Position numbers and translations under genes: made by a program
Part shown: positions 42,957 to 52,002 of the stretch, piece by piece
Numbering within the stretch: position 1 is the first letter of the stretch
Layout of the letters: each line of letters starts with the position of its first letter
Origin: Bacteroidota bacterium
GTDB lineage: Bacteria > Bacteroidota > Bacteroidia > Bacteroidales > UBA4417
Assembly: GCA_013376995.1 (NCBI GenBank)
Contig: JACAAZ010000005.1
Location: 1 to 64,000, forward strand
DNA: 64,000 bases
Direction: 5' to 3'
The notes under the pieces: model-generated
What the model was told of the DNA's origin: nothing
Seen by the model: only the letters and a program-made list of their open reading frames with translations
Database searches by the model: none

Positions 42957-43646
42957 TTAGTTTTTTGGAAAGCCATCATTTATCCATTTTTTGATTTGAG
43001 CAATATTGCAGGTAGATAACGACCCGTTTTGAGGCATCTGTGAATAACCGTTTCCCTCAATATGGTCCAGAAGATTCATGAATGTTGCGCTGGAAGGATC
43101 TGTAGCATTTTTGACCTCATCATAAGTGAGCAGGCTTAGGTTGCCTGAAGCCAAGGCTGTATTATGACAACTGACGCAATTATTATCAAGGATTGAACGG
43201 ATCGTCCCTGAATAGTTCACATGAATGGAATCGCAGTAATTCACGGATGAGGTATTCTTTGCTCCTTCCATGATCCAAAGCTGAATAACAGTGATTTGCG
43301 CATTGGTAAGCGAAGGGTAAGGTGAAGGCGGCATCGGGTTTCCAGCCAGCCCCTTAGTGGTAATGACTTGGTATAGGCTGCTCTTGTTTGGATTTCCTGC
43401 CTTTACCCTTCTGCTGACTTGTTCATAGTTGAGAAGGGGGAACTTTTCCCCGCTACCATCATGGCATCCTGCCATGGAACAATTTGAGACAATGATCGGC
43501 AAAACCTGGCTGTCAAACATTATGGAATCACCTACATTAGCTATAATAGGGGGTAATTCGGCATCATGCCTGCATGAAGAAAGTGAAATTAAAAGGATGA
43601 ACGTAATTGCCAGGAGAGGGAACCGGGATACATTTTTTGTTATCAT
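42957..43646 (-). CDS. Haem-binding lipoprotein with CxxxxCH and CxxCH motifs
   Basis: 229 residues; lipobox 'LISLSSC' almost identical to that of the next gene. Two cytochrome-c-like halves. The first has 'SNCSMAGCHDGSGEKFPL', a CX4CH rather than the standard CX2CH; the second has 'NNCVSCHNTALASGNLSL'. Both halves have a downstream 'QVITTKGLAGNPMPPSPYP' or 'GNGYSQMPQNG' segment in the place of distal-ligand loops. Tandem duplication is clear. First gene of the four-gene operon. It could carry two haems if the CX4CH site is loaded. Confidence 0.8.
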   Translation of the reverse strand: MITKNVSRFPLLAITFILLISLSSCRHDAELPPIIANVGDSIMFDSQVLPIIVSNCSMAGCHDGSGEKFPLLNYEQVSRRVKAGNPNKSSLYQVITTKGLAGNPMPPSPYPSLTNAQITVIQLWIMEGAKNTSSVNYCDSIHVNYSGTIRSILDNNCVSCHNTALASGNLSLLTYDEVKNATDPSSATFMNLLDHIEGNGYSQMPQNGSLSTCNIAQIKKWINDGFPKN

Positions 43647-43736
43647 AGTGCCTATACAAAAATTATTTTGGAAGTAAGTTGTAGCTTAAGAGTTAAGTTA
43701 GGAGCATAACGCTTAATATGCAATGTATATTTGCAA

Positions 43737-43744
43737 CAAAGATA
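43737..43744 (-). promoter_or_regulatory. Possible -7 element of the haem-lipoprotein operon
   Basis: TATCTTTG on the minus strand matches TAnnTTTG, about 91 bases before the ATG at 43646. No TTTG at the expected spacing upstream. A TATATTTG on the plus strand (43726-43733) overlaps it only by being adjacent and could be coincidental in this AT-rich stretch. Confidence 0.35.
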
Positions 43745-43863
43745 TAAGTATTTCACGAAATGAGTACTTTCTTTGCAAAAAACAGGCCTTCCATCTGTTA
43801 TAATGCTTCAAACCCTGCATGATAAAATTTGTTAAATAAACAGGGTTACTCGTATCAATTTGA

Positions 43864-43893
43864 ATTGTCGGGCCCCAGAATATCCTATTTTTG
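43864..43893 (+). promoter_or_regulatory. Promoter of ctpA
   Basis: ATTG (43864-43867), 18 bases, then TATTTTTG (43886-43893). The predicted start is about 6 bases later, leaving a leader of roughly 17 bases before the ATG at 43917. The element sits inside the longer open frame, which supports the later start. Confidence 0.55.
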
Positions 43894-43916
43894 AAGTCCC
43901 TAAATATCTTGGAATT

Positions 43917-45539
43917 ATGAAGAATAGCTGGTTTGGTTTCAGAACCTTATTTTTATTGATAACTGCTGCTGTACTGGCACTTCCATCAAAGGCACAGGTA
44001 TTGAACAATGCCGTCGATCCCAGTTCTACTTACGAGAAATTCGACAGGTTAATGCAGATTATTGACTATGCCTACGTTGAAAATGTTGACCAGGCTAAAA
44101 TAGTGGAAGATGCAGTCATCGATGTTTTGAAGGAGTTGGATCCGCACTCCACTTATATTTCTAAAAAAGACATAGAAAAGACCAATGAGCCATTGGTGGG
44201 AAATTTTGAAGGTGTAGGCATTCAATTCCAGCTCTTTCATGATACTATCCTCGTAGTTTCGCCTGTCCCTGGTGGCCCGTCTGACAAGCTTGGAATACTT
44301 GCAGGTGATAAAATCATAAAGATTAATGGAGAAGCTGCATATGGAAGCAAAATTAATAACCAGTATGTGCTGGATCACCTTAGAGGCCCAAAAGGTTCTA
44401 AGGTTACAGTAGGTATTTATCGAAAAGGAAATAAAGAGCTCATTGACTATACGATAACACGTGATAAAATTCCGTTGAATAGCATCGATGCAACCTATAT
44501 GCCTGCCCCCGGGATTGGTTATATAAAACTCGCAAGGTTTGCCCGTTCTTCCGCTGATGAGTTCAGGGAAAGTGTTAATCAACTGAAAAAAGAAGGAATG
44601 AAAAACCTTATCCTCGACCTGCGAAGCAATTCCGGTGGTTACCTGGATATCGCCTTTGAACTTGCCGATGAATTTCTTCCTGCAGGTAAGATGATCGTTT
44701 ACACTCAGGGGGTACGAAGCCCGAAACAAGATTATATTGCTACAAACAGAGGGTCTTTTGAAGAGGGTAAACTGGTAGTATTGATTGATGAAGCTTCTGC
44801 TTCAGCCAGCGAGATTGTATCAGGAGCTATGCAGGATTGGGATAGGGGAGTTATTATGGGTCGGCGTTCCTTTGGCAAGGGATTGGTGCAGCGTCCTTTC
44901 ATGTTGCCCGACAGTTCCATGATCCGGCTTACTACTGCTCGTTATTATACTCCTTCCGGACGTTGTATACAGAAGTCCTATGAACATGGAACTGAAGAAT
45001 ATTTCAGCGATATTTTCAACCGTTACCAGCATGGGGAGATGATTCATGCTGATAGCATTAAGTTCCCGGATTCATTAAAGTATTATACACATAACAAGCG
45101 CGTTGTATATGGAGGAGGTGGAATTATGCCGGATATGTTCATACCTTATGATACCTCTTTTGTTACAAAATACTATACGGATGTTTTCAGGAAAGGGTTG
45201 CTGAATGAATATATATTGCAGTATGTTGAATTGCACAGGAAAGACATGTTGGCCTCATTCCCGGATGATAAAAGTTTCCTTTCAGGATATAACCAGGAAG
45301 ATAAATTGCTGAGAGATTTTATTGATTATGCTGCAACCAAAGATGTGCCTAAGAATGATAAGGATATTGAGGCCTCTGGCAGTCAGATTAAACTTGTATT
45401 AAAAGCACTGCTGGCGCGAACATTATACAATATCAATGCGTATTTTGAAGTGATTGGCGTTACCGATGACGATATAAAAAGTGCTGTTAAAGTTATCAAT
45501 AATGATCAGATGTTCAAGAAATTGACCATCTCAAACTAA
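43917..45539 (+). CDS. Carboxy-terminal processing protease (S41 family)
   Basis: 540 residues from the ATG at 43917; the open frame begins at a TTG at 43860, but a promoter lies between. Signal peptide ends 'ALPSKAQ'. PDZ domain about 80-165 ('GVGIQFQLFHDTILVVSPVP', 'AGDKIIKINGEAAYG'). Catalytic Ser296 in 'ASASEIVSGAMQ' and Lys321 in 'RRSFGKGLVQRPF', the Ser/Lys dyad spacing of 25 seen in Prc/CtpA. C-terminal extension of about 170 residues typical of Bacteroidota members. It trims or degrades periplasmic proteins from their C-termini. Followed at 14 bases by an exporter gene. Confidence 0.92.
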   Translation: MKNSWFGFRTLFLLITAAVLALPSKAQVLNNAVDPSSTYEKFDRLMQIIDYAYVENVDQAKIVEDAVIDVLKELDPHSTYISKKDIEKTNEPLVGNFEGVGIQFQLFHDTILVVSPVPGGPSDKLGILAGDKIIKINGEAAYGSKINNQYVLDHLRGPKGSKVTVGIYRKGNKELIDYTITRDKIPLNSIDATYMPAPGIGYIKLARFARSSADEFRESVNQLKKEGMKNLILDLRSNSGGYLDIAFELADEFLPAGKMIVYTQGVRSPKQDYIATNRGSFEEGKLVVLIDEASASASEIVSGAMQDWDRGVIMGRRSFGKGLVQRPFMLPDSSMIRLTTARYYTPSGRCIQKSYEHGTEEYFSDIFNRYQHGEMIHADSIKFPDSLKYYTHNKRVVYGGGGIMPDMFIPYDTSFVTKYYTDVFRKGLLNEYILQYVELHRKDMLASFPDDKSFLSGYNQEDKLLRDFIDYAATKDVPKNDKDIEASGSQIKLVLKALLARTLYNINAYFEVIGVTDDDIKSAVKVINNDQMFKKLTISN

Positions 45540-45553
45540 CGGCGCTCCTTTAA

Positions 45554-46474
45554 ATGGTAACCAAGACTGGCTTTAGGACCCTTACCGTATATACCTATGC
45601 TGTTCTTGCAATGCTGTTCTGGGGATTGTCATTTGTTTGGTTCAAGCTGGTTATTGTCGCATATGATCCTATTACTATCATTTTTCTTCGCCTGCTTATC
45701 TCTTCATTCCTGTTAGCTGTTTTTCAACTAATTACCAGGAACTTTCAACGAATAAAATGGGATGATTTAAAGTGGTTTCTGCTTCTTGCTTTCACTCAGC
45801 CTTTTTGCTATTTCATGGGAGAAAGTTTTGGACTTAGATTGGTTTCTTCTACAGTATCATCTGTTATCATTTCAACAATACCCTTATTCAGCCCTATAGC
45901 TGCCTACATGGCGTTCAGGGAGAGGATAACATCTGATGTCCTTACTGGAATACTGTTTTCCTTCCTTGGCATCATGATCATGCTGATTAACCCAGATTTG
46001 TCTTTCACTAGCAATCCGAAAGGAGTCTTGTTTCTTTTTCTTGCAGTTTTCTCTGCTGTAGCTTATTCAGTGGTCATTAGGAAGTTGGCTTTTAAGTATC
46101 ACCCTGCTACAATTATCATGTTGCAAAACCTAATCGGAGCAATTTATTTTCTTCCACTTTTCCTGGTCTTTGATCTGAAAGGGTTCATGTTGATTCATCC
46201 TGGAAAGGATGTTTTATTTGCCTTGCTTGAACTTTCGTTCTTTGCTTCAACATTCTCGTATTTGTTTTATATAATTGCAATAAAAGAAATAGGCGTTGTG
46301 AAGTCCAATATACTTACGAATCTGATACCCATTTTTACTGCTGTTTTTTCTTTCTTTGTACTTGCAGAACGGTTTACGATTGCTAAGGTTATCGGAATGG
46401 CAATCGTTATGTCAGGTATTGTTATTTCTCAGTACAAAAGCATTAAGCTCATGATGAACAGGAGAATAAATTAA
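45554..46474 (+). CDS. EamA/DMT-family transporter
   Basis: 306 residues, ten membrane segments in two EamA halves: 'YTYAVLAMLFWGLSFVWFKL' and 'KGVLFLFLAVFSAVAYSVVI'. 'SSTVSSVIISTIPLFSPIAA' and 'LTNLIPIFTAVFSFFVLAER' are the usual paired motifs. Such transporters export amino acids, nucleosides or other metabolites; the substrate cannot be told. It starts 14 bases after ctpA. Confidence 0.88.
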   Translation: MVTKTGFRTLTVYTYAVLAMLFWGLSFVWFKLVIVAYDPITIIFLRLLISSFLLAVFQLITRNFQRIKWDDLKWFLLLAFTQPFCYFMGESFGLRLVSSTVSSVIISTIPLFSPIAAYMAFRERITSDVLTGILFSFLGIMIMLINPDLSFTSNPKGVLFLFLAVFSAVAYSVVIRKLAFKYHPATIIMLQNLIGAIYFLPLFLVFDLKGFMLIHPGKDVLFALLELSFFASTFSYLFYIIAIKEIGVVKSNILTNLIPIFTAVFSFFVLAERFTIAKVIGMAIVMSGIVISQYKSIKLMMNRRIN

Positions 46475-46522
46475 AGGCCTGATTTATTAGCATCTGAAAA
46501 TTAATATAACTAAACAATTACC

Positions 46523-47662
46523 ATGAGAATCCTCGTACTTGGTGCCGGGCTTGTTGGAGGCCCGATTGCAGCTGACCTGGCCGGCGATCCGGAATATAGT
46601 GTTACGGTTGCAGATATTGATCCCTTAGCTCTTGATAAGTTATCGGAATCACATAAATTAGCCACACTCCGGGTTGATCTATCTGACAGTAAACTGGTAA
46701 AGAAACTTGCCTCAGGATATGGCCTGGTTGTAAGCGCAGTCCCTGGTTTTTTAGGTCACCAGACGCTTCGGGCCATTTTGGAGGCTGGAACTAATGTTGT
46801 AGATATAACTTTTGCGCCTGAGGATTTCCAGGTTTTGGATAGTTTGGCAAAATCGAAAAATGTTACAGCTATCTGTGATATGGGTGTTGCACCAGGGATG
46901 AGCCATTTATTAGCAGCCCACTGCGTTCGCATGATGGATGAACCACAGGATGTTAAGATCTATGTAGGGGGGCTTCCCGTTGAGCGCCCCTGGCCTTATG
47001 AGTATAAAGCTGTCTTCTCTCCAATTGATGTAATTGAAGAATATACACGTCCGGCAAGATTCAGGAAAAATGGGAAGGAAGTGGTCATGCCTGCCCTGTC
47101 TGATGTTGAATTGATGGAGTTTGAAGGATTTGGCCAGGTAGAATCGTTTAACAGTGACGGGCTGAGGTCTTTATTGACATCTTTGGATGTGCCGAATATG
47201 ATCGAAAAAACCCTACGCTATCCGGGGCATATTGAAAAGATGCTGATGCTCAGGGAAACCGGCTTTTTCAGGACCGATCCTGTGATGGTGAATGGAATTT
47301 CTATCAGGCCTATTGATGTAACTGCAAAGTTATTATTCCCCATGATCAAACTGGGAGAAGGTGAAGAAGATATAACTGTAATGTCAATACAGGTAACTGG
47401 TAAAAAGGATGATAAACTGAAAAAACTTACCTATTCCCTGATTGACAGGTATGATGTTATAACAAAGGTCCATTCAATGGCCAGGACGACGGGTTATGCC
47501 GCAACGATGGCAGCCAGGTTTCTGGCAGGTGGATATTATACCAATCCGGGGATAAACCCTCCTGAGAACCTGGCATATTCTGACAACGCTGTGCCTTTTA
47601 TCTTAAAAGGGCTGGCTGATCGGGGTGTTATTTATCAGTTTAAGGAAGAGGAAATTGTTTAA
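46523..47662 (+). CDS. Saccharopine dehydrogenase-family oxidoreductase
   Basis: 379 residues. N-terminal Rossmann fold with 'ILVLGAGLVGGPIAADL' (GxGxxG at about 7-12) and Asp of 'VTVADID', which suggests NAD preference; then 'LVVSAVPGFLGHQTLRAILE' and 'CDMGVAPGMSHLLAAH', typical of the saccharopine-reductase/lysine 6-dehydrogenase group. The C-terminal domain carries 'YVGGLPVERPWPYEYKAVFS' and 'TTGYAATMAARFLAGG'. It probably acts on lysine or a related amino acid; the exact substrate is not shown. It lies downstream of the exporter and upstream of tRNA-Met. Confidence 0.85.
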   Translation: MRILVLGAGLVGGPIAADLAGDPEYSVTVADIDPLALDKLSESHKLATLRVDLSDSKLVKKLASGYGLVVSAVPGFLGHQTLRAILEAGTNVVDITFAPEDFQVLDSLAKSKNVTAICDMGVAPGMSHLLAAHCVRMMDEPQDVKIYVGGLPVERPWPYEYKAVFSPIDVIEEYTRPARFRKNGKEVVMPALSDVELMEFEGFGQVESFNSDGLRSLLTSLDVPNMIEKTLRYPGHIEKMLMLRETGFFRTDPVMVNGISIRPIDVTAKLLFPMIKLGEGEEDITVMSIQVTGKKDDKLKKLTYSLIDRYDVITKVHSMARTTGYAATMAARFLAGGYYTNPGINPPENLAYSDNAVPFILKGLADRGVIYQFKEEEIV

Positions 47663-47676
47663 AATTGTGATAGTGG

Positions 47677-47707
47677 GTTGCATCTTTCAGATTAATTTCT
47701 AATTTTG
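47677..47707 (+). promoter_or_regulatory. Promoter of tRNA-Met
   Basis: GTTG (47677-47680), 19 bases, TAATTTTG (47700-47707), then tRNA G1 at 47719. Spacing and -7 element fit the Bacteroidota pattern well. Confidence 0.65.
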
Positions 47708-47718
47708 CACCCCTGTTT

Positions 47719-47792
47719 GGCGGGGTAGCTCAGTTGGTTAGAGCGTCGGATTCATAACCCGGAGGTCTCGAGTTCAATTCTCGATCCCGCTA
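47719..47792 (+). tRNA. tRNA-Met (anticodon CAT), elongator-like
   Basis: A full cloverleaf: acceptor GGCGGGG pairs with TCCCGCT, with G-T pairs at both ends; D arm GCTCAGTTGGTTAGAGC; anticodon loop TTCATAA; variable AGGTC; T arm TCGAG-TTCAATT-CTCGA; discriminator A. The CCA end is not encoded (the next bases are CACTT). The three G-C pairs below the anticodon that mark initiator tRNA are incomplete (A31 opposite C39), so an elongator is more likely. A lysidine-modified isoleucine tRNA is a less likely alternative. Confidence 0.9.
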
Positions 47793-47798
47793 CACTTC

Positions 47799-47820
47799 AA
47801 AGCCCCTTGGGGCTTTTTTT
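47799..47820 (+). terminator. Rho-independent terminator of tRNA-Met
   Basis: AAAGCCCC, TT, GGGGCTTT followed by a run of Ts immediately after the tRNA. Confidence 0.85.
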
Positions 47821-48175
47821 ATTTTATTAGGTTCATTTTTATTATTTCTTTTTTTGCCTTCCATTTGTTTCCGTCTTGATTCTTAATGTTTTGTTGTTTT
47901 TATCTCAAGTTCTCCATTTGAGTGTTTTTTTCTGAATTCCATTAGTTAGATGCTGCCTTTCGTTTTTTCGGAGAGTTCTAATTGAATTAACATCCTGGGA
48001 ATATGAACAGGATTTGCAATCAGTGTGAAATTTTCTGAAACAATAAGACTATTAGGCATTTGGAATTTAAATATTAATACAGGTTCTCAAAAAACATAAA
48101 TGTAATTTGAATGTTAAACTAACTTGAAAATGAACGTTGTAGTAAGAAATTCCGGCTTTAATCAAATTTTCTACC
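47821..48175. other. AT-rich intergenic region after tRNA-Met
   Basis: 355 bases with no coding frame, no copy of the tRNA 3' end and no integrase, so no sign of an integrated element. It should hold the promoter of the tail-fibre-like gene at 48176, but I see no clean match to the consensus. Confidence 0.5.
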
Positions 48176-49687
48176 ATGAAAAAGTTGCTACTATTCATCT
48201 GCATTATAGTATTCCTGACAAGACCTCATGCCCAGGTTGCCATTAACTCTAATAATGCTGCACCTCATCCAAGCGCCATGCTTGATATCAGCAGCAGCAA
48301 CAAAGGTCTTTTGATTCCCAGGCTGAGTACGTCAGGCAGGACGGGTATTGTCTCTCCTGCTAAGGGGTTAATAGTTTATGATACAACATTAAGTGCCTTC
48401 TTCTATCATACAGGCATAGCATGGAACCAATTAAGTACGGGTTCAGCAACTAACTCATGGAATGTTGCAGGAAATGACATTTACAATAACAATATTGGCA
48501 ATGTTGGTATCGGGACTGTCAGCCCCGTTCATTCCCGACTTGAGATCAATGGCAGCATTGGAGCCGCTGTTGCAATTTTTGGTGCAGATAAATGTGGAGT
48601 TGCTATTGAAGCCGATAACCCTGAAATAGGGTTCAATTACTTTTACAATGGGGGAACAAAAACAATTAAAGCTGGCTATGCTTCTGTTTTTGGAATGGAC
48701 CCTGGAAACGGAGATCTTTATATAGGTAATTTCAATAACAATCAATCTGCTTCAGCATTCGGAAGTATAACAGGATATCAGAAAATAGCTACTTTCAGCC
48801 AATACGGGAATCTTGCTTTAGGTTTACTGCCATCAGCGGCTTCAGGGGAAAGGCTGGCCATAAACTCAAATTTAGGAGGGATCGGATTGTATGATAATGG
48901 AACCTTGTCAGGATCGATAAATACATCCGGTAATAATGCTGAAATTTCCGCACGTTTAAGTGATGGTTCAACTCCGAAAGGTAATCTTATTTTACAGGCA
49001 GACGGCTCAGTTGGAATCTTTCAACTTCCTGCAGGAGATGTTTCCATTGGAACAAGAAGTGCTCCTAAGGCCAAACTTTTAGTTCAGGGAAGTGAAGGGA
49101 ATACTGTTGCGATGTTCAAAAAGAGTTCTGCTTCACAAGGTTTATCATTTATTAGTGACTGGCCTGGTATTTACGCTAATTGCTATTTTAACGGTGGAGT
49201 TAAAACAATGAGTGGTGCTGGGTTTTCTTCAGCAATTAATTTTAACCAGGATGATGGTTCCATCGATTTTCTGAACTTTCCAACACCCAATTCAGGCTCT
49301 AATGTAAGCATAACGCTAGCTGAAAGCATGCGAATTGGAGGAGATGGCCGGGTTTCAATAGGTACAACTACACCGGCTACCGGCTATTTGCTCAATGTAG
49401 GTGGTAAGGCTATTTGTGAAGAGCTTACTGTCCGGTTAAGAGCCTCCTGGCCTGATTATGTTTTTGGTAATAAGTATCATCTTGCTTCATTACCAGACCT
49501 TGAAAATTATATTCAAAAAAATAAGCACCTGCCAGATATCCCGGAGGCTGCAGTTATTGATCAAGAAGGAGTGCAGGTAGGAGAAATGCAAAAAATAATG
49601 ATGCAGAAAATCGAAGAACTGACTTTGTATATCATCGAACAGGACAAAAGAATAAAAAGCCTGGAAGCTAAAATAGGTTCAAAATAG
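48176..49687 (+). CDS. Secreted tail-fibre-like protein with C-terminal coiled coil (paralogue)
   Basis: 503 residues, signal peptide about 1-19 (ends 'LTRPHAQ'). N-terminus 'VAINSNNAAPHPSAMLDISS' and 'KGLLIPRLSTSGRT', middle with repeated 'VGIGT', 'VSIGT' and 'VSIGTTTPATGYLLNVGGKA', end 'DYVFGNKYHLASLPDLENYI', 'KHLPDIPE' and a coiled coil ('MMQKIEELTLYIIEQDKRIK'). It shares both ends with the protein at 22545-23984 but has a different middle. Probably a trimeric surface fibre. It is followed at 37 bases by the metalloprotease gene. Confidence 0.8.
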   Translation: MKKLLLFICIIVFLTRPHAQVAINSNNAAPHPSAMLDISSSNKGLLIPRLSTSGRTGIVSPAKGLIVYDTTLSAFFYHTGIAWNQLSTGSATNSWNVAGNDIYNNNIGNVGIGTVSPVHSRLEINGSIGAAVAIFGADKCGVAIEADNPEIGFNYFYNGGTKTIKAGYASVFGMDPGNGDLYIGNFNNNQSASAFGSITGYQKIATFSQYGNLALGLLPSAASGERLAINSNLGGIGLYDNGTLSGSINTSGNNAEISARLSDGSTPKGNLILQADGSVGIFQLPAGDVSIGTRSAPKAKLLVQGSEGNTVAMFKKSSASQGLSFISDWPGIYANCYFNGGVKTMSGAGFSSAINFNQDDGSIDFLNFPTPNSGSNVSITLAESMRIGGDGRVSIGTTTPATGYLLNVGGKAICEELTVRLRASWPDYVFGNKYHLASLPDLENYIQKNKHLPDIPEAAVIDQEGVQVGEMQKIMMQKIEELTLYIIEQDKRIKSLEAKIGSK

Positions 49688-49724
49688 AGATTAAACGGTA
49701 TGAATTTAATATTACTCAAAGTCT

Positions 49725-51704
49725 ATGAAATCGTTAATAAAGCTTCTTTTCCTGTTTGGTTTCGTCTTGGTTTCCTCGATTGATATCAATGCGCAGGTAA
49801 ACGATTTTACTAAGAACCCGGATTCAACTCTTTTTAAAAGTGCAAATGTTTTCGGCTGGGTAAAATTTGTAGATGGATTGTCAATTAATCCAAAAGAGTT
49901 CTTTACCCTAAATAAAAAATCCTTTGGCCTGGCAGCTGAGTATGCTATGCGACTGAAACTTACACAAACTGATGAGTTGGGTTTTACCCACTACCGCTAC
50001 CAGGAAACGTATGCAGGAAAAGACATTAGCGGAGGGGAATTCTTTATACAGGTAAAAAATGGTAGTCTGTTTTCAGGTAACGGTAAAATTTATACATCCT
50101 CAACTATTCATAACCAGAACAATATCAGTGAAGAGAATGCTCTGGCCAAAGCATTGCAGTTTGTGGGGGCTCAAAAATATTGGTGGCAGGATTCCTTGAA
50201 AGAAAACAAATTGAAAGCAAAAACTAAGAATCAATCGAGCACCTATTTCCCTAAGCCGGATTTATGTTATTACTATGTATCTGGTGATCAGCAACTTCAT
50301 CTTTCATATATAATTCTTATTCAAGCTTTTGATCCTGGGAAATCCGGTTATGTTTATATCGATGCTGAAGATGGTAAAGTATTATGGTGGAATCCTGTTG
50401 AGATAGCTACATGCGATCCAACAACCGTTAATACGGTTTGGTATGGTAACCAGACAGTTAATGGGTATACTGATTTTTTAACCAGCGGCTGGGACCTTGA
50501 AGATGCATGCACCTCTTCTACTTACAAAGTCTTCGATTATTCCACGACATTCAACGATATATTCAATAGTTTCAACAATCAATGGAATTCACCTCGTCAG
50601 CGTAGTGCCGCAACTTGCCTGTGGAGTGTTAGGCATACCCATGATGTTTATAGCAGCCAGCTTGGCAGGAACGGACATGATGGTAATAATGGGAATCTGG
50701 ATATCTATTTTGACTATATTTTTCCGGGTGGAAGTACCTATAATGCTTCTTATCACTATGACCCTATCGGTGATGATGAAATGAATGTAGGCCGAGGGAA
50801 TGACCCTGTGGCCATTGATGATGACTTCGGAGCTTTGGATATTTTAGCACATGAATTTACACATGGCGTTACACAGTATACAGCCCAACTCATTTATGAG
50901 AAAGAACCTGGCGCTTTGAATGAATCTTTTTCGGATGTCATGGGAAAATATGTGGAGAACAAGGTGTTTGGTTCCAATAATTGGCTGATGGGATGGGATA
51001 GAATCGAAAATGGTGCGAATCACCCATTCAGGAGTTTAGCTTCCCCTCAAATTTATAATCAACCCGATCGATACCTGGGTACCATGTGGGTAGATGCATC
51101 CAGTAACTGTACACCTGTTGGGGATCCTACATTGCCTGGTTATAATGACTTTTGTGGAGTTCATACAAACAGTGGCGTGCAGAACCGGATGTATTATTTA
51201 CTTAGTTCAGGGGGATCCGGATGGACAAATGATGCAACCTCAACAGCAACCAGTGCTACAGGAGTCAATCCTTACACCTGGACAGTTTCGTCCATTGGAA
51301 TTGATAAAGCAGGAAGAATTGCTTACAGGGCATTATCCTATTACCTGGGATCAAATTCAAATTACTTTGATAGTCGTAATGCCTGGGTCCATGCCGCTGC
51401 TGATCTGTATGGGGAATGTTCCTTTGAAGCAATTCAAACCGGAAGAGCCTGGTATGCGGTTGGTTTAGGCCCTCCAGCACAAAGTATGACAATCTGCAAT
51501 GTCAATTATGGTTCAACTCCTTATACTCTTACAACTGCTAAGGCATTGATAGTGTCGAATAACTGTACCGTTAACATTTTACCAACCGGTAACCTTGTTG
51601 CTTTCAAAGGTTCATCCATCGATTTCAAGCCAGGGTTTTCTTCACAATCGGGGTCCAGCTTTTCTTCTAAAGCTGATGATGAATGTAATTATGCAACTTA
51701 CTGA
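49725..51704 (+). CDS. Secreted M4-family (thermolysin-like) metalloprotease
   Basis: 659 residues. Signal peptide ends 'SSIDINAQ'. A propeptide (FTP/PepSY-like, about 40-215, 'LTQTDELGFTHYRYQETYAG') precedes the catalytic domain. Zinc ligands His376 and His380 with base Glu377 lie in 'AHEFTHGVTQYTAQL', third ligand Glu400 in 'GALNESFSDVMG', and His480 in 'CGVHTNSGVQNRMYYLL'. The last about 60 residues ('NCTVNILPTGNLVAFKGSSI', 'SFSSKADDEC') form a coathanger-type end, not a type A T9SS domain. It secretes as a zymogen and digests proteins outside the cell, which would feed the peptide transporters. Confidence 0.92.
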   Translation: MKSLIKLLFLFGFVLVSSIDINAQVNDFTKNPDSTLFKSANVFGWVKFVDGLSINPKEFFTLNKKSFGLAAEYAMRLKLTQTDELGFTHYRYQETYAGKDISGGEFFIQVKNGSLFSGNGKIYTSSTIHNQNNISEENALAKALQFVGAQKYWWQDSLKENKLKAKTKNQSSTYFPKPDLCYYYVSGDQQLHLSYIILIQAFDPGKSGYVYIDAEDGKVLWWNPVEIATCDPTTVNTVWYGNQTVNGYTDFLTSGWDLEDACTSSTYKVFDYSTTFNDIFNSFNNQWNSPRQRSAATCLWSVRHTHDVYSSQLGRNGHDGNNGNLDIYFDYIFPGGSTYNASYHYDPIGDDEMNVGRGNDPVAIDDDFGALDILAHEFTHGVTQYTAQLIYEKEPGALNESFSDVMGKYVENKVFGSNNWLMGWDRIENGANHPFRSLASPQIYNQPDRYLGTMWVDASSNCTPVGDPTLPGYNDFCGVHTNSGVQNRMYYLLSSGGSGWTNDATSTATSATGVNPYTWTVSSIGIDKAGRIAYRALSYYLGSNSNYFDSRNAWVHAAADLYGECSFEAIQTGRAWYAVGLGPPAQSMTICNVNYGSTPYTLTTAKALIVSNNCTVNILPTGNLVAFKGSSIDFKPGFSSQSGSSFSSKADDECNYATY

Positions 51705-52002
51705 TCAATAACCAGGGATGCATCCGAATGTGTCAAAATAGTTTAATTTCAATATTGCTTTTCCAGGATAACCCTGTGTGCTCTTAGTAAACGCAAACCT
51801 GAGTTATCTGGAAGAAATGCTGTCTTTTTAATTATTATAGCTAACTATTTGAGTTAAAGGAATAATTTGATTGGTAAAAGTGAGTTGCAAAACTTAACTT
51901 TTAAATCTAATTTTATCAAGTTGAGCAAGGGCTTGATTACAGACAACTTCAGGATTTAATGAACAGCTCATCTTTTCGAAATGCCATTTCAATTGGATCA
52001 GT
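51705..52002. other. Intergenic region between M4 protease and GH31 genes
   Basis: 298 bases, AT-rich. No coding frame or RNA gene was found, and no hairpin with a T-run that would end the protease transcript. Confidence 0.45.

Noticed and set aside
44049-44729. A 226-codon open frame antisense to ctpA
   Set aside because: It mirrors the strongly supported CtpA reading frame and has no recognisable domain.
47719-48175. tRNA-Met as an integration site for a mobile element
   Set aside because: No second copy of the tRNA 3' end, no integrase and no phage genes were seen; the region to the right is ordinary secretome genes.
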